A model generated the notes under the pieces. That model saw nothing but the letters and a program-made list of their open reading frames with translations. It did no database searches and was not told where the DNA came from. From Chloroflexota bacterium (GTDB lineage: Bacteria; Chloroflexota; JAHJIN01), in assembly GCA_018823415.1 (NCBI GenBank), contig JAHJIN010000348.1, forward strand, positions 1 to 47,172: a DNA stretch of 47,172 nt. The letters are read 5' to 3'. Shown piece by piece: positions 1 to 9,800 of the stretch. Both the position numbers and the translations under genes were made by a program. The stretch's first letter is position 1, and each line of letters begins with the position of its first letter.

Positions 1-14
1 CTTTCTCCCCCATA

Positions 15-42
15 GGACCTCCGCAAAGTACACTAGAGGTCC
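15..42. repeat. Small inverted repeat in the left flank
   Basis: Arms GGACCTC (15-21) and GAGGTCC (36-42) are perfectly complementary around a 14-nt spacer. No gene is visible in the first 172 bases apart from this and the terminator at 117-146. It could be an operator or a chance hairpin; nothing in the window decides. Confidence 0.3.
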
Positions 43-114
43 AATATGCCCCATTTCTTTGCTCATGTCAATGGCCGGGAGATAAGCGTGATTACACCCC
101 AATCAATTGCACAC

Positions 115-146
115 AAAAGAGCCACCGGGCGTGCCCGGTGGCTCTT
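115..146 (-). terminator. Rho-independent terminator of the M6 protease gene
   Basis: Bases 117-130 and 133-146 are perfectly complementary (core AGAGCCACCGGGC). Read on the minus strand the hairpin is followed by TTTT. It lies 27 bp past the TAG stop of the M6 protease gene, in the right orientation to end that transcript. Confidence 0.85.
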
Positions 147-172
147 GTAGTGCTTGGTCTTGCCGATGGTAA

Positions 173-3100
173 CTAGTTCTTGATCACCAACGGCAGGTAG
201 TTAAAGCTGATGTCGGCATAGCTGTCCAGCCACCACGGGCCGCGCTCTACCTGCCCGTCAAAGGGCCAGAGTTCGGAGTAGAAGGCGATAGAGCCGGGTG
301 CGGCTGGCATCTGGGTGACGACGGTGATGGTCACCTTTTCGCCGGCTGCCACCAGCGGCAGCGTCATCAAGACCTCGTCGCTGGGCTCATCGTCCTTGGC
401 GCGCGGCTGTACGCGCTCGGGCCGGACGCCCTTTTCGACCTGGGCCTTGGCCCCAGCCGTCGACTCGGTGTTGATCGAAACCAACGACAGGTCCGGGTCG
501 AGCCAGTAGTACAGGTTGACATCATGGGCGTCCTGGTTGCCCAGGTTGTCTACCACGGTCTGGTAGGTCACCTGGAGGGCGCCGGGTACCATCTTTTGGG
601 TGATGGTGGTGTTGAAGTCCACGCTATAGTTGCGGAAGTGCAGCGTGGCCGTCGAGTTGTAGGCATCGTCGCCGGCCTTGCTCAGCAGGTCGATGTTCAC
701 GCCAAACTGCGCGCTCGTGCCATAGCTGTCGCCGCCGGGGTTGCCGCTGCCGAGCCAGGACGGCGACCACGGATATCCATAATAGCCATAGATGGGGTTA
801 CCGTAAAAGTCCTGGAGTCGGAGGCCATAAAGGTCACGGGCCGGGATCACAGCGCTGCCGTACCGGTCCATCCAGTACAGGCTATTGCCCAACATCCAGT
901 ACCCGCCATAGTAGCCCTGCGTGTCGTTAAAGCTCGTGACCGCTGGCTTGGACGGATAGACCCACGGCCCTTCGCCGGGCAGGCCATAGTACGCGGGGAT
1001 GGTAAAGGCCTGGGTGGGCTGGAGCGTCAGGCCGGCGTCATAGCTGTTGATACGACCGGTCCAGTAGCCATCGTATGTAGCCAGCGTGTCGCCGATGCGC
1101 ATGGGCCACCAGTTCTGGTCCACCACCAGCAACTGGTACTTGGAGCCCCGGCTGGGCGGGTTATTGTGGTTGGGACCCATGGCATAGGTGGCGCTGTACT
1201 TGGTGTCGCGATAGTACAGCAGGGCCGCGGGCATGTTGTACGGGATGCGCGTGACCCAGTCGGGATCCACGGTGTTGTGGATGTAGGCGGTCTTGGCGAT
1301 CATCTGGTCGTAATCGGTCATGGTGCGCCATTCCACCAGGTAGTAGCGGTTGTACGTGTTGTCGATGGGCACCACATACCAACCGGGGTCGGTGTTGGTC
1401 CACTTGTCAAAGGTGCCCGGCCCGGTAGCGCCCTCAAAGTCATCGATGAGCACACCGTCCAGCATCACATTGTCTATCCACAAACCGGGGAGCGTCGTGC
1501 CGGCGTCGGTCTTGTAGCGCAGGCCCAGGGTGATGGTGGAATCGGCATAAGCCGACAGGTCAAAGCGCAGCGTGCCCGCGCCCTGGGCGGTGATGCCATT
1601 CCCCAGGTTGTTGCCATTGGGGTCATAGTTGGTGGTGATGCCATCCATATCTGCGATGGACACGCCATTGATCTCGACGTAGCCATAGTCCCAATCGTTC
1701 TCGATGTCCCAGTAGGCGTCCAGGGTCAGCGTGCCGGTCACCCCGGCGGGGATGGCGATGTCCTTGGTGAGGAAGATGTCGGTCTGGTCGCGGCCGGTGC
1801 CCGAGTATGCGGCATTGCCGGTGCCAGCCATGTTGGGCGTGACCTCGGAGTAGGGGGGTAGATCGACCTTGACGCCCTTGTTCACGCCGCCGGGCGTCTT
1901 TTCCAACTGACCGATGGTCACGTTCCCCGCGGGATCGTCATAGTCGCGCGTTACCGTGGGTTCGTGCCAGTTGACGGGGGTGATGACACCGCCCACGTCA
2001 AAGGCCGCGATCATCTTGAACCACAGGGGCATGCTGGCCGGCACTGTGCCGCCCAGCCAGCCCATCCACGACCCGCCGGACATGGTGTCCCAGTCGCCCA
2101 CCGAGTTGCTGGCGTCGCCGGTATACAGGTCGGGCAGCCCGAAAAAGTTGTGGCCAAACTCCTCGGTGAGCACGCCCACGTCCAGGCTTTCCGGCTGCAC
2201 GGTATAGGGGCCCACGATGATGTCATCAGCGGTGGTGCCAGGGTCGCCTTCATAGACCTTGATACCATTGGGCCATCGGGCATAGTTGCGCAGGTCCGAG
2301 CTGTGGGACCAGATGGCAAAGGAGCCCTCTGCGCCGCCGCCGGATTCGTCACCCACGCCGGCATGGATGACCCCGAACGAGTCCACGATGCCGTCATGGT
2401 TCCCGTCGTACGTGGGCCAGTAGGTAGGATCGGTCCAGTACGCGGGATGGGTCTGGCTGAACACCTGCAGGGCGTCTTCCACTATTGTGGCCACGGGCAC
2501 GCCGGCGCCGCCGTAGGGCGAGCCGGTCGCGCAGTTGTCCGCGCCATAGCGGCCTTCCGAGTGAGGAACGGTGACCCAGCCTTCGACGGTGCCGGTAATG
2601 TACACATTGCCATCGCCGGCCACGTTGTCGAAATAGTCCTGCATGGTATAGCCGGCCAGGTTGATGCCGGGCAGGCCGTCATCCGGATCCGTCATGCTAA
2701 GACGCACTCGACCAGCGCCCTCGTAGCCAAACATGAGCTTTTCGTAGAATTTGGGGTTAGCCGTGAGCGAGGGCGAATACCAGAGGGACTGGTTATCCAA
2801 CGGTCCGGGATCTGGGATCAGGCCTTGTAGGGGACCGACGACAGTGTGCGTTTCGGTGACACAGGAGCCATCGGGCTGCACCATTGGGATGGTGAACGTC
2901 TCGGTGGCGCCAAAGTCCACGGCCATGTAATAGACCGAGGCCGATACCGGCACGATGGCCTGGGCGCTATCGCCGGAGGCCAATTCTTTTTCGCGTTGCA
3001 GAACATATTCCTGGAATTTGGGGCTTACCCAGGTATCGGTCTGCTTCTGGTATTTCTCGAACCAGGTCTTTTCGGCGGCTCGAATCTGCTCGGGGGTAGC

Positions 3101-3316
3101 ATCTATCGGAAGCCCTTCTTTTTGCAGTTCGGCCGCAAGCACGTCCCGGCTCGGTGGCCGGAGGTGCGTGCCGCTGAGTCGATGTGCGCCGATGGCGACC
3201 CGGGCCGGCTGGGCCGGGGTCGGGGCCTGCGCAACGATGACGCCCGGGAGCAGGGCCAGCACCATGGCCAGCACCATCACCAGGCTCACTATACGCCAAC
3301 TCTTGGTTGCACTCAT
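173..3316 (-). CDS. Secreted M6-family (immune inhibitor A-like) metalloprotease with altered zinc motif
   Basis: The 1047-residue protein opens with a signal peptide (about residues 1-29, MSATKSWR then a hydrophobic core ending near VIVAQA). A propeptide-like segment and a catalytic region (about 130-450) follow. The M6 signature EEFGHNFFGLPDLY is at 385-398, followed by SVGDWDTMSGGSW, both typical of immune inhibitor A peptidases. The family motif is HExxH; here the first zinc ligand His is Glu385 (GAG), while Glu386 and His389 remain, so activity is uncertain. A beta-sandwich (MAM-like) region follows at about 480-640, then the immune-inhibitor A-type C-terminal part. The protein ends in NYLPLVIKN, the tail shared with three other secreted proteins here. 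The start is fixed by AAGGAGG 7 nt upstream. The signal-peptide sequence closely matches that of the neighbouring subtilase, which suggests joint export. Confidence 0.88.
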   Translation of the reverse strand: MSATKSWRIVSLVMVLAMVLALLPGVIVAQAPTPAQPARVAIGAHRLSGTHLRPPSRDVLAAELQKEGLPIDATPEQIRAAEKTWFEKYQKQTDTWVSPKFQEYVLQREKELASGDSAQAIVPVSASVYYMAVDFGATETFTIPMVQPDGSCVTETHTVVGPLQGLIPDPGPLDNQSLWYSPSLTANPKFYEKLMFGYEGAGRVRLSMTDPDDGLPGINLAGYTMQDYFDNVAGDGNVYITGTVEGWVTVPHSEGRYGADNCATGSPYGGAGVPVATIVEDALQVFSQTHPAYWTDPTYWPTYDGNHDGIVDSFGVIHAGVGDESGGGAEGSFAIWSHSSDLRNYARWPNGIKVYEGDPGTTADDIIVGPYTVQPESLDVGVLTEEFGHNFFGLPDLYTGDASNSVGDWDTMSGGSWMGWLGGTVPASMPLWFKMIAAFDVGGVITPVNWHEPTVTRDYDDPAGNVTIGQLEKTPGGVNKGVKVDLPPYSEVTPNMAGTGNAAYSGTGRDQTDIFLTKDIAIPAGVTGTLTLDAYWDIENDWDYGYVEINGVSIADMDGITTNYDPNGNNLGNGITAQGAGTLRFDLSAYADSTITLGLRYKTDAGTTLPGLWIDNVMLDGVLIDDFEGATGPGTFDKWTNTDPGWYVVPIDNTYNRYYLVEWRTMTDYDQMIAKTAYIHNTVDPDWVTRIPYNMPAALLYYRDTKYSATYAMGPNHNNPPSRGSKYQLLVVDQNWWPMRIGDTLATYDGYWTGRINSYDAGLTLQPTQAFTIPAYYGLPGEGPWVYPSKPAVTSFNDTQGYYGGYWMLGNSLYWMDRYGSAVIPARDLYGLRLQDFYGNPIYGYYGYPWSPSWLGSGNPGGDSYGTSAQFGVNIDLLSKAGDDAYNSTATLHFRNYSVDFNTTITQKMVPGALQVTYQTVVDNLGNQDAHDVNLYYWLDPDLSLVSINTESTAGAKAQVEKGVRPERVQPRAKDDEPSDEVLMTLPLVAAGEKVTITVVTQMPAAPGSIAFYSELWPFDGQVERGPWWLDSYADISFNYLPLVIKN

Positions 3317-3648
3317 TCGTTATTTTCCTCCTTGGTGAACAATAGATCCAATCTTGTATCGCGTGTATTGGTCCAACGTGCGCCGAGTCTATCTCTGGCG
3401 AGCATCACCTCCTTTCGCGTGTTTCTGCCTTGTACAGGAATGGTGATAGTTAGTTGGTAGATAGAATTGATTTAGAATCATATTCTGGTCGAATCTGACC
3501 CGATCATAGCATCTCAAGCGACCAGAAAAACGACACTCGTTACAGCAGGGCAAGCCGATCTAGATTTTGTACGAAAGAGTGGACGGTGTAGGGAGAAAAA
3601 CCAGTGGGAGCGTCAGGTTGATTCTGTTCAATGAACTGTCTCGACTAG
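3317..3648 (-). promoter_or_regulatory. Long 5' leader of the M6 protease gene
   Basis: The predicted transcript start near 3648 leaves about 330 untranslated bases. The leader holds a 9-bp stem (3483-3491 with 3519-3527) whose loop contains GAGATGCTATGAT. It also holds a perfect complement to the usual 16S rRNA 3' end (AAAGGAGGTGAT, 3404-3415), 92 nt before the start codon and not followed by a usable start. Both the loop sequence and the GGAGGTGAT box recur in the same order in the leader of the subtilase gene. Function unknown; a cis-acting RNA is inferred. Confidence 0.5.
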
Positions 3649-3654
3649 GTGAAT

Positions 3655-3683
3655 AGTATAGCATACCCATTTGATGCTGTCAA
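3655..3683 (-). promoter_or_regulatory. Sigma70-type promoter of the M6 protease gene
   Basis: Minus strand TTGACA (3678-3683), 17-nt spacer, then TATACT (3655-3660) preceded by TGC, giving an extended -10. This is nearly identical in design to the subtilase promoter at 10623-10651. Between this promoter and the terminator at 3754 nothing else is visible. Confidence 0.8.
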
Positions 3684-3753
3684 TCATTTTGTCAAGACAG
3701 TCATCGATCAACATGCCTGCCAACAGGCCGTCGAGCACACCGGTGATCGATAG

Positions 3754-3786
3754 AAAACCGGGGTAGAGACTTGCTCTACCCCGGTT
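3754..3786 (-). terminator. Terminator of the subtilase gene
   Basis: A perfect 13-bp stem (3756-3768 with 3774-3786, core AACCGGGGTAGAG) with a 5-nt loop. On the minus strand it is followed by TTTT. It sits 35 bp past the subtilase stop codon. Confidence 0.85.
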
Positions 3787-3820
3787 CGTCGTGCTAGGGC
3801 TGCCGATTCAGGTCAGGTGG

Positions 3821-6800
3821 TTATTCCTTGGCCGTGAGCGGCAGATAGAGCGAGTAGCGCGGCACCACCAGCGTGGTGGCGGTCAGGTCCATGCTGCTGC
3901 CGCCCCAGGTGATGGTGGCCGTATTGGTGATGGTTTCACCCATCATGCCGGGATCCACATCCACGCCAAAGGTAAAGGTCCACTCGTCACCCGGTGCGAT
4001 GTTGCCACTCCACACCATAGCGCCGGCCATGTTGTCATACCCAAAGTGCTGGTATGGCGGGTCATAGTCGTGCCAGGAGTAGGCGGTCCCGTCCGGGATC
4101 AGGTCGGTGAACGTGATTTCGGCGATCTCGGTGCCCGAGTTGATCACGTGCACCTCGTACACGATCTCGCCGTCGGTCATGACCGTGGCCGGCGCATCCT
4201 TGTACGACGTGGAAAAGTTCGTGCCGGTGGATACCTGGCTCACGGCCTCGGCACTCACGGTGGGCTCGACCTGCTTTTCGTTCGGCATGTCGTGCGAGGC
4301 CACCAGCGATGCCGTGTTGGTGATATAGGTGCCCGCGGCCACCGTGTCGGTTACCATTACGGTGATCTCGACGATACGCGAGGGCAGAACCTGAGGTGCC
4401 ATACCAGGCAGGTAGATGTCATCCAGGCCAAAGCTCTCACCATCAAAACCTACGTACTGCCAGGCCAGTCGGATCTCTTGGCCCTCGTAGGCAGAAAGAT
4501 CGAGGAGAACTTGGCGATAGATGAAATCTGGCCAGGTCTCATCAGCGCACATGTCCCACACCTCGGCGATGGGCGTGCCGTCAACCGCGGTAGCGTGAAC
4601 CTTCATGGTTGCACCGCAGAAGCCAGTATCGCTCAACGCCCAGAACGAGGCCTCGTTATCTGTGGGAGTTGGCGTGAATGGCTTGGAGAACAGCCATTCA
4701 TCCGACGCGGCTGCGCTATCGAAGCGGATCCAGCCGGCCCAGTTGCCGGTGCGAACACGTCCTGTCGAAGCGTCCAGTATTGTCCACTCCCAGGTCGTGG
4801 CGCCACGATGATCTACGGACCAGCCATCAGGAGGCGGCATGACACCGTCTTCAAAGCCTTCGATGCCTGGTATAAAGGGCGCAAGGGGCAAGGCACCGGC
4901 ATAGACTACCTGGTTGAGCACCGGGTCATAGGTAGCGTTGGTCACAGCCACAAAGTCGGTGTTGGCCGGGATCGGGTCGGTGAACTCGAAATACGCCGCC
5001 GCGTCTGTGAGGTTGTACAGATTGACGGTGTACTTGAGCTCATTGCCGGCAAAGGTGATCGTCTGATCCACGTCTTTGGCGATGGCCGCGCTATCCGCGA
5101 GTCGGGTGATGCTGACCGGGATCTGCTTGAGCTGCGGGGCCTCGGGCGGGCCGACGAGGACCATGCCGTCGTAGGTCATCCCAGCTTGCATGGGATAGTT
5201 ATAGTTGATGGTTAGCTTGGTGCCGGTGTCGGCCGGGATGGGATTGCTGGTGGCGCCGGTGACCGTGATGCCCGGGACCCTGGACTTGACTTCTTGGATC
5301 AAGTTAAAGTGCCCGGCGGGCCCCGAGTAGTTGTTCACCGCCACCAGGTAATTCCCGTCGGCCGGGTTGGTGTACATGATGTGCTCGTTGGCGTCTACCC
5401 CACCAGACGAAGCGCGCTGCGACCAGGTGGTGCCGGTCCAGTAGAACAGGGCCAGGTCGATGTCTGGGATGTCGGGGCTGCTGGTCCACATCTCGATGCT
5501 GACGCCGTCTTGCACGGCAAACACGTGCGTCCACTCGTACGAGTTGGGGCTGACAAAGTTGATGGGCTCGTTGATATAGTCGGTTTCCTCGGTACCAATG
5601 AGATAGGCCGTGGCGCTCATGCCGTTCAGGTCCATGGTAGAAGTGAGGGTAACCTCACCCACCAGGCCCTGGTCCACATAGGTATCGATGTTGAAGAAAT
5701 GCGCGTCTTCAACGAGCAAGCCCACGGTCTTGGTAAAGACCACGTCAAACTTGTCGCCTTCGAACACGACGTTGTGCTGCAGGATCTCGTGCAGGCCACC
5801 CATAGGTTCGACTGCGCTGGTGGCCGGGAACATGACCCATTCTTCGTTCTTGCCGCTGGTGGTGTTGAACCGCCAGGTGGCACGCCCGCTGCGGTCCACC
5901 ACGCTCTTGGCGATGGTGTCCAGCGTATACGGGCCAAAGTAAGCCGGGTCCGTAAAGTCGCCGACCCACGCGCCGTACTCGACCGCGCTCAACTGGCTGG
6001 GAGTTGGCCCCAGGACCACGGTGTCGATGTCGGTGTGCGGCGCGGCATCGCCCCACACATCCCGAACGAGCACGTGCGCGTCCGGCGGGAAGGCGTACTG
6101 GTCACAGGAGGTCTCGGTGGCCGTGACCAATACATCGTCGATGTGGCAGTCATTGCCATAGGCGCTGATGCCCAGGAAGCCGATGTACACGGCGGGTTCG
6201 CCAGCGTACGCAGACAGGTCTACTGTGTGCTGCGCCCAGCCGGTGGTGCCGTTATTGCGGCTGACCGCCACGCCGACATCCGTCCAGGTGGTGCCATTGG
6301 TGGAAACCTGCGGCTGCACCCGGTCGTTGCTGCTGGAGTAACCAGTGTCGTGATACATCCAGAAGGTCATCTGTGGCGCGGTAGCCGCGCTCATGTCCAT
6401 GCTGCTGGTGGTGTACAGTCGCCCAGAGCCGCCGGTACCTGTGCTAAACGAGTTAAAGTAGACCAGGTTGGGCGCGCTATGGGCTGGCTGCCCGCTTGGG
6501 TACCGGGTCCCCGCGCGAGTATCCCAGTTGGGATCGGTGCCGGGGTCAACTACAATCTCCTCGGCCCAGCCAGTAGGTAATGCTGTCGGCGTCACGCCGT
6601 CAAAGTTCTCAGAGAGCAGCGTGACGGGGTTGGTCACCCAGTGCAGGCAGTCGTTCTCGATGTCCATGTAGAAAAAGCGCCAGTCGCCGGATTCTTCGCG
6701 CCAGCCCCAGTCCTGGTAGCCGCGCACGACGGCGTTGTTGTAGGGCTTGTCCTCGTCATAGAGATACGAGTCGGTGCCGCCCAGGGTGACGGTGCCAAGT

Positions 6801-9800
6801 CCATTGTACTCGGCCGTCACGTTGATGACCACGGGGATGACCGAGGTATGCGGTTCGCCGCCCAGCAGGCCGGGGTCGGTGACCTCGATAGCCGCCTCAT
6901 AGTCGCCGGCCGGCATGTCGGCCGGGACGTTGACGGTGCCCTGGAAGGTGGCGGTGCCGCCAGCCGGGACGTTCAGGTTGGTGACATCGGTGCTCAACCA
7001 CGGCACGTCGGCCTTTTTGTAGAACTCGACGCGGTACTGGAGGTGGGTGGTGACAGTGGCACCCAGGCCGGTGAACAGGTGGCGCAGGCCGATGAACATG
7101 CCGTCATGCATGCGGTTCAGCGGGTCCTGCACGGTCAGTTCGTTGCTGTTGGCCGTGGGCCGGTTGTAGCCAAAGCGCTCGTACTCCCAGCGGTCCAACT
7201 CGGTGCGCGGGTCGTTCCAGAGCAACTCTGGTCCCGTGTCCACGGCGGTCCACTCGGTGCCGTTGATAAAGTTCACCACGTCGTTAGCGTTCTTGTCGTC
7301 CCACACGTACCCGTTGCCGTTGACGTCCTTCCAGTTGTAGACCATGAGATAGTAACGCTGGTCATACACATAGTCCCCATTCACGTCAAACTCGTCATAG
7401 GGGAAAATCTGGCGGACGACCATCAGGTCGGTGTCGGGCGGTACGGCGATGTTGTACATGGAGGCATCCATCCCCGCGCCGGCGGTGATGGGGATCATGT
7501 ACTGGAACGCCTTGTAAAAGTTGTCGCGGTTGGCCGCGCCATAGACGCTCTCGGCCGCCACCATGGCTGGCGTGACGGTGAAATCAAACTCGGTGCTGTC
7601 GATGAGCGTCAGGGCCTGGTCGGCGATGCCGACGTCAATGGCGCCGGCGCTGTCATTGTGAATGGTAAAGGTCTTGTTCCAGGTGTCGCCCGGCTCTACG
7701 ACCTGGGCAAAGCCCGGATAGAGCGTGCCGCGATAGTCGCCGGGTTCCCAGGAGGCCGAATCGCCGGCCATATAGATGCCATAGTCGCCGCTGGCAACCA
7801 GGGTGCCGCGGTCGGCGTTCACCGAGCCAGCGCCCTGCTTGAGGACGCCGTTGTTGATGTCGGTGGCGCTGGACATAAAGAGCGCGCGGGCCTGGGCTGC
7901 CGTGGGCCAAACGCCGTTATTGGCCTTGTACGCCTGGTAGATGAGCGCCAGGTTGCCCATGGCCGCGGGCGCCGAGCGGCTGGTGCCGCCCCAGGTGCTC
8001 CAGGAGATGTTGCCGTCCAGAACGCCCCAGGAGCTAATGGCATAGTAGTTCAGTTTCTCGTCACCGGCCGCATACGAGCCATCGGCCAGCACATCCACGC
8101 CAGCCCCGGAGCGGGCGCTGGGACCGCCGTTGGAAAAGGCGGTATAGTCGTTAAAGTTGATCTGGTTGGTATCGGTGATGGTGTCCCAGCCGGTGGAGCC
8201 ATACTGGGTGCTGGAACCGATCGCGATGGCCGTGGCCGGGCTGGGCGGCGCCGTCGTGCCATAGCCGGGCGCGCCATTGCCCGTGGAGAACAGGAACTGC
8301 ATGGACGGCGACACATAGTTCTGGATCCAGGTGACGAGCTGGCCTAGCATGTCCCAGCCGTCATTGTCGTCTGCGCTCCAGCCATACGAGTTGGAGGTGA
8401 TCTGGATGCTGTCCGTGTCTCCCGCTTCGCCGCCGCCATAGCCATCATAGCCAAAGGCGGTCAGCATATAGGCATCGTTGTAGCTGATGCGCCCGGTAAA
8501 GGACCAGGCATTGTTCACGGGCACCAGGTCGGCGTTGGGCGCGGCACCATAGACGGCCGCGGCCGGGTAGCCATCGCCGGGCAGGTTGCCAAACTGAGGC
8601 AGCATGCCGTCGATGTTGCCCTGGGCCACCACGTTGGAGGCGCACTGGGTGCCGTGGCTATAACCGCTGTCCCACGGGCCATGCATGCAGATCAGGTCAC
8701 CGGCGTCTGGCGGCGCGATGCCCAACAGCGGCAGCGCGAACAGCCAGTCCATGGCCGGGACATAGTTGGCCCCGTCGGCGATCCAGTACAACATGCCGCC
8801 AGAGAGGTCGGCAATGCCGTCCGGGGGCACGCTCATGTCGCGGTAGGCGATCATGTTGTTATAGGTAGCAGGGTTGCCCACAGTGGCCTTGGTCAGGGGC
8901 TTTTCATCGCGAAAGTCATAGTCGTCGTTCAGGTCCACATAGACCGTGTCATAGACGCCGGCGGTGTTGGGGTCGCAGACCAGCACGGCCACTTTTTCGC
9001 CCCACACATAGTCGCGCAGGCTTTCGTCGGTGTGGGTGCCCACGTGGACCACGCCGCTCTTAGTCATCGAGTTGGCGATCACGTAGGTGTGCATATAGCC
9101 TGGCACATTGTACGCGATCATGGGGGTATACTTGAAGGCCGAGATGCCGCTGCCAACCGGGGTCAGCGTGGGCGTGGCGCTGGTGTCAATGTACGTGCTG
9201 CCACCAAAACTGCCAGAGACATAGGTGGTGCCAAACAACAGGTCGTAAAAGTAGGCCCGCATGGTGAACGAGTCCATGGCCATGGGCCAGCCATTGTACA
9301 CGCTAGAGTAAGGATCCGCGCTGTTGTAAATCTTTTGGGTGCCCATGAGGTCAGGGTGAGCCATGTCCACGCCATCGTCGATGACGCTCACAGCCACGTC
9401 TTCACCCATATAGCCGCGCGCCCAGGCTGCTTCGGCCTTGTGCGGGCCTTCGGGCGAGACCTCGAACCAGTCCTCGGTGGGTGGCTTTTGGCGGCCATCA
9501 CCATAGACCTTGGCGTCGCTCCAGGGCAGAGCGCCCTCGCGGATCTTGTCTGCGCCGTCCCGCAGCTTGGCCCAGTCCTCGGGACCGGGCTGGGCCTTGG
9601 GGGCCACAGAATCGTCTGCCGGCATGGGCTTGAACTCTTGGCGTTCCGGGGTAGCCGGCAGAATGCTCAAGACCAGAGGGTTAGAAGCCACCTTCATCAG
9701 ATCGCTGGGCCGGATCAGGCCCATGAGAATCTGAAGGTTGGGGCTCTGGGGCAGGTTACCCTTGCCGGTGGGACGCTGGGCATAGAGCTTGCCGTTCACA

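Noticed and set aside
3313-3405. 30-codon upstream ORF in the M6 leader that overlaps the gene start (ATGA)
   Set aside because: The strong AGGAGG is only 2 nt from its ATG, too close to use, and the matching frame in the subtilase leader stops after seven codons, so it is not conserved.
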